A stretch of 6,827 bases of DNA from G039029935 sp039029935 (GTDB lineage Bacteria; Chloroflexota; Anaerolineae; Caldilineales; Caldilineaceae). The stretch lies in the NCBI GenBank assembly GCA_039029935.1, contig JBCCFC010000750.1, positions 1-6,827 on the forward strand, read 5' to 3'. The translations under genes and the position numbers were made by a program. This document shows, piece by piece, positions 1 through 5,020 of this stretch (within the stretch, counting starts at the first letter, position 1; every line of letters begins with the position of its first letter). Below the pieces are notes generated by a model. The model did no database searches and was not told where the DNA came from. It saw only the letters and a program-made list of their open reading frames with translations.

Positions 1-34
1 CACAGAAATATATTCAAACATCAAATATGTAAAC

Positions 35-39
35 GAGGA
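35..39 (+). promoter_or_regulatory. Shine-Dalgarno of the M42 peptidase gene
   Basis: GAGGA lies three bases before the ATG at 43, a rather short spacing but the only ribosome site nearby. It supports that ATG as the start. The 34 bases before it are AT-rich, but too little upstream sequence is present to call a promoter. Confidence 0.6.
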
Positions 40-42
40 AAC

Positions 43-1101
43 ATGAAACAACATGAAAACCATCCAAGCCTAACACTGTTTAAACAGTTACTTGCGGTCC
101 ATGCACCATCCAGTATGGAAAACGTTCACAATGGAATCGCCGATGTCGTGCGCAGCATACTCGACGAGATGGGCTATGCACATGAAACAGACAACGCAGG
201 CAATGTATTGGTCCGTCTTGCGGGGGCCGATCCAGATGCACCGCTCTGTTGTATCGCTGCCCATATGGATGAAATCGGTATGGTTGTCACCAATATTGCG
301 GATGATGGGTCGCTGTTGGTGGCGCGTTCGGGTGGGCTACATCCGTGGAAATTGGGTGAGGGTCCAGTGGATATTTTGGGCGACCATGCAACGGTGACAG
401 GCGTCCTGTCAATGGGGTCTACACACACGGCCAACCGCAGCGACCGCGCAATCACGTGGACCGATGTGCGTGTCATTACCGGATTGACACCTGCGCAGTT
501 GGCCGAAGCGGGTGTACGCCCCGGCACACAGGCCACTCCGATTCATGCTGTGCGCGGGCCCGTCCTGTTTGGCAATGAAGCGGACCCGCTGGTGGGTGCA
601 TGGACCTTTGATGATCGCATGGGGGTTGTTGCGTTGTTGCGCACCTTGGCCGAACTTAAAGCAGCCAACAGTACGCCACACCACCCAACAGTGATCGCGT
701 TCACTGTCTGCGAAGAGGTTGGTGGACATGGGGCCAAAGTAGTGGCATTACGGGAACATCCCGACATCTTTATTGCCATCGACGGCTGTCCCATGCCCCC
801 CGGTTGTCCACTGGTGTTAGACAGTCGTCCGGGCATCTGGACCAAGGATCGCCTTGCCGTCTATGACCGTCGCCTCGTGCAACGTCTATGTCAGCTTGCC
901 CAAGACGCAGGCACGGAGCTACAACCCGTTGCCTTTGACGGTGCGGCCAGTGATGCCAGCCTGATCGCAGGTGTACCGCGCATCGCCTGTTTTGGACATG
1001 TGCGTGAGAACAGTCATGGCTATGAAGTCTCGCAGTTATCTGTGTTTGAGAATGTGGTCAAAGTTCTGGTGCGGTTGATGGACGTTGGGTGTGGTGAATA
1101 G
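43..1101 (+). CDS. M42 family metallo-aminopeptidase
   Basis: A cytoplasmic, probably di-metal (zinc or cobalt) aminopeptidase of the M42 family (glutamyl aminopeptidase/TET/FrvX type), which trims residues from the N-termini of peptides. The expected ligands are all visible: His74 and Asp76 in AAHMDEIG, Asp190 in FDDRMG, catalytic Glu224 and metal-binding Glu225 in CEEVGGHGA, Asp247 in AIDGCP, and His325 in RENSHGYE. Residues about 75-180 hold the small beta-domain inserted in M42 enzymes, which mediates oligomerisation. At 352 residues the length is normal for the family. There is no signal peptide or membrane segment. The stop codon TAG lies within the left arm of a large hairpin shared with the convergent ligase gene. 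Members of this family are sometimes mislabelled endoglucanases (CelM); I see no reason to call it one here. The exact peptide substrate cannot be told. Confidence 0.93.
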   Translation: MKQHENHPSLTLFKQLLAVHAPSSMENVHNGIADVVRSILDEMGYAHETDNAGNVLVRLAGADPDAPLCCIAAHMDEIGMVVTNIADDGSLLVARSGGLHPWKLGEGPVDILGDHATVTGVLSMGSTHTANRSDRAITWTDVRVITGLTPAQLAEAGVRPGTQATPIHAVRGPVLFGNEADPLVGAWTFDDRMGVVALLRTLAELKAANSTPHHPTVIAFTVCEEVGGHGAKVVALREHPDIFIAIDGCPMPPGCPLVLDSRPGIWTKDRLAVYDRRLVQRLCQLAQDAGTELQPVAFDGAASDASLIAGVPRIACFGHVRENSHGYEVSQLSVFENVVKVLVRLMDVGCGE

Positions 1102-1165
1102 GTAGTCAGCAGGTCAGCAGGTCAGCTAGTCAGCCTGACCTGCTGACCTGCTGACCACCTATTCA
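1095..1165. terminator. Bidirectional hairpin terminator made of 8-bp units, spanning both stop codons
   Basis: Arms 1095-1125 and 1135-1165 (31 bases each) are reverse complements at 30 of 31 positions, with a 9-base loop at 1126-1134. The left arm contains tandem copies of GTCAGCAG (1105-1112, 1113-1120, then degenerate units at 1121-1128 and 1129-1136). The right arm carries the inverted unit CTGCTGAC at 1140-1147 and 1148-1155. The single mismatch becomes a G-U pair in the minus-strand RNA. The hairpin includes the stop codons of both converging genes, each ending GAATAG. No U-tract follows on either side, so it is not a textbook intrinsic terminator. Its role as a transcription stop or 3'-end protector is inferred from its position. 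Confidence 0.75.
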
Positions 1166-2166
1166 TACTTCAACAAGAAGCGTGGATTAATCACCTTGAA
1201 GCTTAGACGCCCCAATTCAGGGTCCGGTGCTTCCACCAGCGGACGCACGACAATGCCCTCACGATGTACTTTCGGGTTGATCACGCTCCTCGCTTCCGAT
1301 AGCTGAATCAATCCCTGTACATCATCCTGCCCCAACACATAATCATCTTGCAGGATAGGCACAGTCGTTAGCCCCATCTCATCTGCCAATGCCTTAAATT
1401 CGGCATAATCGAGATAGGCATAGCGGTCAATATCCACCATGTTGAAGACCATCAGTTTGTGTGTCTTGAAGGCGTATTTGTTGCTCTGCACCCCAGGCCC
1501 CAGCACTTCGCCCTGAATGGCAAGGTTGCGCCCAACCGCACGAAGTTTGGCCTCAATATCCTCTGCATGAGCGACCATCCAGTGAACATTCTTCTCCGTA
1601 TCCAGCAACTCCAAGTTGCGCGAACAGACACCAAATTCATCATTGTTCAGATAGTAGGTTCCACTGGTCCCATCCATCTTTTCGGTGATGTAGCAGACCT
1701 TGCCCTTGTTTTCGGGACGTGTCAGCACATCCGGCACAGACTGGATGCGTGTCTCGTCCGTCTTTGGCATAAAGCTAGGGAAACTGCCCTTGACCTGCCC
1801 CTTCATATTGATGGAAATGGGCGGTTCATATTTGGTGACACCCAGCAACTCGGTGACATCATCGCCCTCGTTCAGGTCAAGCTCATCGTAGTTGGCGATG
1901 GTCGGTAACGGGAAGGCAATGCCCTGTGAGATTTGCCCACGCAGTTTGACGGTCTTGATGCGAAAACTTCTAGGGCGCAGAAACTCAAATTCAGGTTTCT
2001 CTGGCATGAGGCTGTCGATCTCGCAATAAATACAGAGATCACCAACCGCAAACTCCCCCTTTTTCACCACCAATTGCCAGCCCAACACTGTGGCGCGCTC
2101 AATCAGGTCTGCCCCCTCAATTGGTTCCAAATTCTTAATGGTTTGTATCGAAGCTAATTTTCTCAT
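1159..2166 (-). CDS. RNA ligase, DraRnl/Rnl5 (DRB0094) family
   Basis: An ATP-dependent RNA ligase of the Deinococcus DRB0094 (DraRnl, Rnl5) type. Family members seal nicks with an RNA 3'-OH strand, acting in RNA or RNA/DNA repair. Residues 1-110 form the family's N-terminal OB-like domain (IEGADLIERATVLGWQLVV). The nucleotidyltransferase domain follows, with all motifs intact: motif I EKMDG with adenylated Lys163, CSRN at 181-184, motif III IQGEVLGPG with Glu220, motif IV REGIVVRP with Glu303, and motif V SFKVINPRFLLKYE with Lys324. The 335-residue length fits the family (about 340). The ATG at 2166 has AGGAGG six bases upstream and a good promoter behind it. In Deinococcus the family has end-healing kinase/phosphatase genes nearby; none is seen here. 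The nearest upstream gene on the same strand is the HEPN partner, 185 bases away. Confidence 0.93.
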   Translation of the reverse strand: MRKLASIQTIKNLEPIEGADLIERATVLGWQLVVKKGEFAVGDLCIYCEIDSLMPEKPEFEFLRPRSFRIKTVKLRGQISQGIAFPLPTIANYDELDLNEGDDVTELLGVTKYEPPISINMKGQVKGSFPSFMPKTDETRIQSVPDVLTRPENKGKVCYITEKMDGTSGTYYLNNDEFGVCSRNLELLDTEKNVHWMVAHAEDIEAKLRAVGRNLAIQGEVLGPGVQSNKYAFKTHKLMVFNMVDIDRYAYLDYAEFKALADEMGLTTVPILQDDYVLGQDDVQGLIQLSEARSVINPKVHREGIVVRPLVEAPDPELGRLSFKVINPRFLLKYE

Positions 2167-2172
2167 TTGCCA

Positions 2173-2178
2173 CCTCCT
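2173..2178 (-). promoter_or_regulatory. Strong Shine-Dalgarno of the RNA ligase gene
   Basis: On the minus strand a perfect AGGAGG precedes the ATG at 2166 by six bases, which fixes the ligase start. Confidence 0.85.
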
Positions 2179-2218
2179 ATAGATTTACAGTCAGAAGATT
2201 GATATTGTTAATCCACGA

Positions 2219-2247
2219 ATTATACCATAACGATTGGGAGATTTCAG
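2219..2247 (-). promoter_or_regulatory. Extended -10 sigma70-type promoter for the RNA ligase
   Basis: On the minus strand a perfect TATAAT (2219-2224) is preceded by TG in extended -10 form (TGGTATAAT). A 17-bp spacer leads to CTGAAA (2242-2247), which matches TTGACA at 4 of 6 positions. Transcription would begin near 2212, giving a leader of about 45 bases. The -35 element overlaps a perfect 10-bp palindrome, CAGTATACTG (2245-2254), which could be an operator. The promoter suggests the ligase is transcribed independently of the HEPN pair. Confidence 0.65.
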
Positions 2248-2280
2248 TATACTGGACAACTGTTCTTCCGTCCGTAATCT

Positions 2281-2304
2281 TATGCAATGTTAGGGTATGC
2301 AATG
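2281..2304. repeat. Direct repeat TATGCAATG x2
   Basis: TATGCAATG occurs at 2281-2289 and again at 2296-2304, a 15-bp period. It lies 70-90 bp upstream of the predicted ligase transcription start and downstream of the HEPN pair. It may be a regulator site or chance; nothing else supports a function. Confidence 0.3.
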
Positions 2305-2325
2305 CGCCAAACTAGTCAATATAGC

Positions 2326-2340
2326 ACTGAGATCCTCAGT
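2326..2340 (-). terminator. Short hairpin after the HEPN operon, possible weak terminator
   Basis: ACTGAG and CTCAGT form perfect 6-bp arms around a 3-base loop. The hairpin begins 11 bases beyond the stop codon of the 151-residue gene, as read on the minus strand. No run of U follows (GCTATATTG), so termination would be weak or factor-assisted. Confidence 0.35.
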
Positions 2341-2351
2341 TCTCCTCTGTG

Positions 2352-2807
2352 TTAGGCAACCGTTGCAAACATAGCTATATCGGTTGCTTCATAGCTTATA
2401 CTTGGCATCGCAAAGATGAACCCTTGTTCAATTTCGGCTTTGGAGAACTGAAGATCACGAATATAAAGTGGTTTTTCATCAAGGGATAGATTCTCAGTAT
2501 CAACACCTCTTAACGCCAATTCAACAGGTAGACGTATGATCGCTGGATGGTTATGGTCAAGCACTGCAATTTGGCTAATATTGGACAGTCTTTTTGCTCC
2601 ATACATAGCTTTGATTTGGTCTCCAATATAACCGATGCTGTCGCTGCTTCCTTCAACAAGCCAAGGAGCAGCGACAACAAAATCCCATCTGTGAGTCCAG
2701 ATTGATGGTTTGTCAATTCGTTGGAAAAGGGCAAAAAATGTAAACTCACCATTTTCAGATTCAATCGTAGATTTTAGTCTGAAGAAATCTTGAATTACTT
2801 CTTGCAT
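2352..2807 (-). CDS. Unrecognised protein paired with the HEPN gene
   Basis: I cannot assign this 151-residue protein to a named family. It looks soluble and globular, with no signal peptide or membrane helix. Its N-terminal half holds an alternating hydrophobic stretch, FTFFALFQR (23-30) followed by RWDFVVAAPWL (40-50). The region around 75-85 (ISQIAVLDHNHP) resembles a beta-strand and turn. It lacks the GSxxxG...DxD signature of an MNT nucleotidyltransferase, the usual partner of small HEPN proteins. Its ATG lies inside the end of the HEPN gene, overlapping by 13 bases, with GGAGGT just upstream (2812-2817), so translation is probably coupled. It could be the antitoxin or partner of the HEPN protein; this is inferred only from the overlap. 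Base composition is AT-rich like the HEPN gene and unlike the flanking genes. Confidence 0.8.
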   Translation of the reverse strand: MQEVIQDFFRLKSTIESENGEFTFFALFQRIDKPSIWTHRWDFVVAAPWLVEGSSDSIGYIGDQIKAMYGAKRLSNISQIAVLDHNHPAIIRLPVELALRGVDTENLSLDEKPLYIRDLQFSKAEIEQGFIFAMPSISYEATDIAMFATVA

Positions 2808-3199
2808 AATACCTCCATTAGCTCTTCAACATCTTTAATTGTCTTTTCAGTTTCTGCTTTTCCTCTTGCTAGAGTAACCTCATATCGTGTATTTGGTTCC
2901 CAAGAGGATATTGAACTCCATTGACGATAATATGTACTCAAAATATGATCTTCCATCCCTGTCAAAGTCAGAAGAATCCCCAAATCATGAATGCGAAAAC
3001 TACGGTAGTTTTGAAATTCGTTATTGGTTTCAGGAAACCCATTCCAATTTAGAGTCAGACATATCCGCATTTTGAGCGAAATTTCAATTACATAACCCGC
3101 CATGTAGAATGCTGTATCGTAACGCCCAGCCTCAACTAATGATTTAGCATCTTCCAGTCGTTCTTCTGCTAACCTCTTGAGTGTTGCTGTAGTTATCAT
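2795..3199 (-). CDS. HEPN-domain protein, possible RNase toxin
   Basis: A 134-residue, all-helical protein of the HEPN superfamily. Residues 9-48 form the two typical opening helices, ERLEDAKSLVEAGRYDTAFYM then GYVIEISLKMRI. An HDL motif follows at 71-73 (FRIHDLGILL), then a tryptophan-arginine-tyrosine stretch (SSWEPNTRYE, 98-107) and a charged C-terminal helix. Many HEPN proteins are metal-independent RNases using an RX4-6H motif. Arg66-SFRI-His71 fits RX4H, though I cannot tell whether it occupies the catalytic position. Other HEPN proteins of this kind are non-catalytic partners. The gene ends inside the start of the 151-residue gene, suggesting one two-gene operon. It starts 36 bases after the sulfatase stop, so it may be co-transcribed with that gene, but its lower GC (about 39% on sampled lines) suggests separate acquisition. 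Only a weak GAG precedes the ATG. Confidence 0.82.
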   Translation of the reverse strand: MITTATLKRLAEERLEDAKSLVEAGRYDTAFYMAGYVIEISLKMRICLTLNWNGFPETNNEFQNYRSFRIHDLGILLTLTGMEDHILSTYYRQWSSISSWEPNTRYEVTLARGKAETEKTIKDVEELMEVLCKK

Positions 3200-3235
3200 C
3201 GTATCATCTCATTTCTGGGTTTATCAGTCATCTAA

Positions 3236-4696
3236 CTACCCTCTTCTAGCATCATCTGCCGCTGGCAACCCACGCGGATCCGTCTCAAACGGCGTGACAT
3301 CACTCGTCTGCACCAGCCACCGCAACATCTCCGATTCCATTGACTGCTGTACATCCGCGACATCAACTTGCCCATAGAGGTTGTTCAATTCTTGTGGATC
3401 CGTCTGCACATCATAGAGTTCACAGGTGCCTGTCGGTCGATAGACCAGCCGGTGACTCATGGACTTCATGGAAACGTCACGCCCGACGCTGTCTGGGTAA
3501 TCCTGCTGTTGTTTGCCTTTGGGGAAGTAGATATGGCTTTCATCACGTGCAAATGGATCACGCTCGGCTTTGCCCTCAAAGCAATGCGGCTCATGCGTGG
3601 CATAGCCGCCTTCGCAGTAGGCAATGCGGTCGGGATCGCCTGCTACGCCGTTGAGTTGAGGCACATAGCTACGCGCAAAATGGGTGTGTTGTGGTTCGAC
3701 GCCCGCCTGCTCCAGCGTCGTTGCCATAATGTCAAACAACTCCATCTGCTCGTTGACCACATGACCCGCCTTGCCCCCGGGTGTGCGCACAATCAAGGGG
3801 ACACGTGTGATGACATCTTCGCCCGCGCTCGGCCACTTTTCCACAAGGCCATAATCCCCTGCATAGTCGCCATGATCGGAGGTAAATGAAACCGTTGTGT
3901 TCTCGGCAAAGCCTGTCTCGTCCAGCGTGGTCAGCAATCGACCAAGCAGTTCATCAATAAAGCCCGTCATGCCCAGATAGATAGCCTGAATTTTGCGCAT
4001 CATCGCGCTCTCCTCGTCGGCACTCATCTGGTCAAAGCGGCGATACTCGCGAATCAGTCGATGGTGGTCAGGGCGATTGGGCAAATCGTTGGGGCGCAGG
4101 TTAGGCAGGTCATCTGGATTGATGAAATCATGCCAGTGCTTGGGGGCAGAGTAGGGGCAGTGGGGGAAAATCAGTGGCAAGAAGAGGATGAACGGTTTGT
4201 CGGGCTTGCTATTGAGAAAGTCGATAGCCGCCTGTACATTGGCATAGTCGCCATGATCTTCCAGCGATCCATCATAGGGTTCGTAGAGAAAGCTATAGTA
4301 CCCCTTTTCATCTATGCTATACTTATTTTGCCCAAACATCCCCCGCCCATAAAATTTAAATTCGTCAACACTGCTGGCAAAGCTATCAACCGCAAGCAGA
4401 TCATTTTTGCCGTAACAGCGCACTTCATAGCCCGCCTGCTTGAGATAGCGCAACATGTTTGGCTCGTCAGGACGCAGCAGATGCCAGAGGGTGCGATGCC
4501 CACGTACATGCGGATACCAGCCAGTCATCATACTACAGCGTGAAGGGGAGCAGACCGTATGCTGCACATGACATTGATCAAACCGTGTCCCCTGTGCGGC
4601 AAGGGCGTCTATATTGGGTGTGGGTGCAAGTGGATGACCGTAACAGCCAACACTTTCGGCACGTAGTTCGTCTGGTTGAAAGATAATAAAGTTCAT
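3236..4696 (-). CDS. Formylglycine-dependent sulfatase (arylsulfatase/choline-sulfatase-like)
   Basis: A type I sulfatase of the alkaline-phosphatase fold that hydrolyses sulfate esters. The signature C-[ST]-P-x-R-x4-T-G is present as CSPSRCSMMTG: Cys49 would be oxidised to formylglycine and Arg53 stabilises it. Other expected active-site residues are Asp9 (PDELRAES, with Glu10 at the usual second Asp position), Lys97 (YGKND), His179 (FPHCPY), Asp274-His275 (SDHGDYAG) and Lys287 (VEKW). The C-terminal subdomain, about 405-470, ends with the usual RLVYRPTGTCELYDVQTDPQELNNL. The 486-residue length is normal. No signal peptide is seen, so it is probably cytoplasmic. A maturation enzyme is needed and is not in the window. 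The start at 4696 has an AGGAGA ribosome site. The substrate is unknown; a sulfated sugar or choline-sulfate-like compound is possible. Confidence 0.92.
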   Translation of the reverse strand: MNFIIFQPDELRAESVGCYGHPLAPTPNIDALAAQGTRFDQCHVQHTVCSPSRCSMMTGWYPHVRGHRTLWHLLRPDEPNMLRYLKQAGYEVRCYGKNDLLAVDSFASSVDEFKFYGRGMFGQNKYSIDEKGYYSFLYEPYDGSLEDHGDYANVQAAIDFLNSKPDKPFILFLPLIFPHCPYSAPKHWHDFINPDDLPNLRPNDLPNRPDHHRLIREYRRFDQMSADEESAMMRKIQAIYLGMTGFIDELLGRLLTTLDETGFAENTTVSFTSDHGDYAGDYGLVEKWPSAGEDVITRVPLIVRTPGGKAGHVVNEQMELFDIMATTLEQAGVEPQHTHFARSYVPQLNGVAGDPDRIAYCEGGYATHEPHCFEGKAERDPFARDESHIYFPKGKQQQDYPDSVGRDVSMKSMSHRLVYRPTGTCELYDVQTDPQELNNLYGQVDVADVQQSMESEMLRWLVQTSDVTPFETDPRGLPAADDARRG

Positions 4697-4701
4697 GGTT
4701 T

Positions 4702-4707
4702 TCTCCT
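4702..4707 (-). promoter_or_regulatory. Shine-Dalgarno of the sulfatase gene
   Basis: AGGAGA on the minus strand lies five bases before the ATG at 4696 and immediately follows the repeat array in the transcript. It fixes the start. Confidence 0.8.
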
Positions 4708-4712
4708 AGAAA

Positions 4713-4816
4713 GTTGAATGGTTGAAAAGTTGAATGGTTGAAAAGTTGCAGGGTTGAAAGGTTGAAGGGTTGAAAGGTTGAAGGGTTGAAAGGTTGAAGG
4801 GTTGAAGGGTTGAAAG
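4713..4816. repeat. Tandem array of thirteen 8-bp units, consensus GTTGAARG
   Basis: Thirteen consecutive octamers fill exactly 104 bp. The first four (4713-4744) alternate GTTGAATG and GTTGAAAA. One variant, GTTGCAGG, follows at 4745. The last eight are GTTGAAAG or GTTGAAGG, mostly alternating. The alternation implies growth by duplication of 16-bp pairs. In the sulfatase transcript this would be a leader of CYTTCAAC units with a single G, hence nearly free of secondary structure. The repeat stops five bases short of the ribosome site. Confidence 0.93.
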
Positions 4817-4860
4817 TGACGCTCTGGATTGAATCAGAATCGTCTACGATACACAGTTTG

Positions 4861-4890
4861 ATTGTACCCTTTAGAGGTGTTGGTTTGCAA
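4861..4890 (-). promoter_or_regulatory. Predicted promoter of the sulfatase (and perhaps HEPN) transcript
   Basis: On the minus strand TACAAT (4861-4866, 5 of 6 to consensus) lies 18 bp after TTGCAA (4885-4890, 4 of 6). The start would be near 4854, placing the whole octamer array in the 5' leader. This is pattern matching only. Confidence 0.45.
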
Positions 4891-4958
4891 CCCATGAAAA
4901 ACAACAGCGGTAGTTGTCTATAGCATGAAATGGTTTGGGGCAACGCCATCTGTTCGAG

Positions 4959-4991
4959 TAAAATGATTACACACTGTGAATCAACTGTGTG
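4959..4991 (+). promoter_or_regulatory. Possible -10 and operator-like repeats upstream of the glycosidase gene
   Basis: TAAAAT at 4959-4964 matches TATAAT at 5 of 6 positions, with only a weak -35 (TTGGGG at 4935-4940, 18-bp spacer). Just downstream ACTGTG occurs twice, at 4973-4978 and 4984-4989, an 11-bp period that puts both on one face of the helix. CACAC (4970-4974) and GTGTG (4987-4991) are also inverted. This could be a regulator site or chance. I see nothing else in the divergent intergenic stretch 4817-5020 beyond the two promoter candidates. Confidence 0.3.
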
Positions 4992-5009
4992 CGCTGCGGT
5001 TCATCAGTC

Positions 5010-5014
5010 AAGGA
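5010..5014 (+). promoter_or_regulatory. Shine-Dalgarno of the glycosidase gene
   Basis: AAGGA lies six bases before the ATG at 5021, good spacing. It supports this start, which also gives a proper N-terminal membrane anchor. Confidence 0.75.
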
Positions 5015-5020
5015 TAGTTC

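Noticed and set aside
43..1101. Endoglucanase (CelM) annotation for the peptidase
   Set aside because: The complete M42 metal-ligand set identifies a metallopeptidase; the cellulase label is a historical misannotation in this family.
1095..1165. Terminal inverted repeats or remnant of a mobile element
   Set aside because: The arms are only 9 bases apart and consist of octamer units that include the stop codons; there is no transposase or target duplication.
1459..1908. Plus-strand open frame of 149 codons
   Set aside because: It is antisense to the intact RNA ligase gene and its sequence has no recognisable motif.
2352..2807. MNT-type nucleotidyltransferase antitoxin
   Set aside because: This was the expected partner for a HEPN gene, but no GSxxxG...DxD motif is present in the 151 residues.
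3368..3889. Long plus-strand open frame of 173 codons, with another of 160 codons at 4061-4543
   Set aside because: Both lie antisense within the sulfatase gene, which has a complete active site and normal length; they show no domain and no ribosome site.
4713..4816. CRISPR-like array
   Set aside because: The units are 8 bp and contiguous, with no spacers and no cas genes nearby; it is a simple tandem repeat.
4578..4949. Minus-strand open frame reading NPSTLQPFN-like repeats through the leader array
   Set aside because: It is the octamer array read in frame, overlaps the sulfatase start, has no ribosome site, and its ATG lies upstream of the predicted transcription start. Such Phe-Asn-rich repeat proteins are usual spurious calls.
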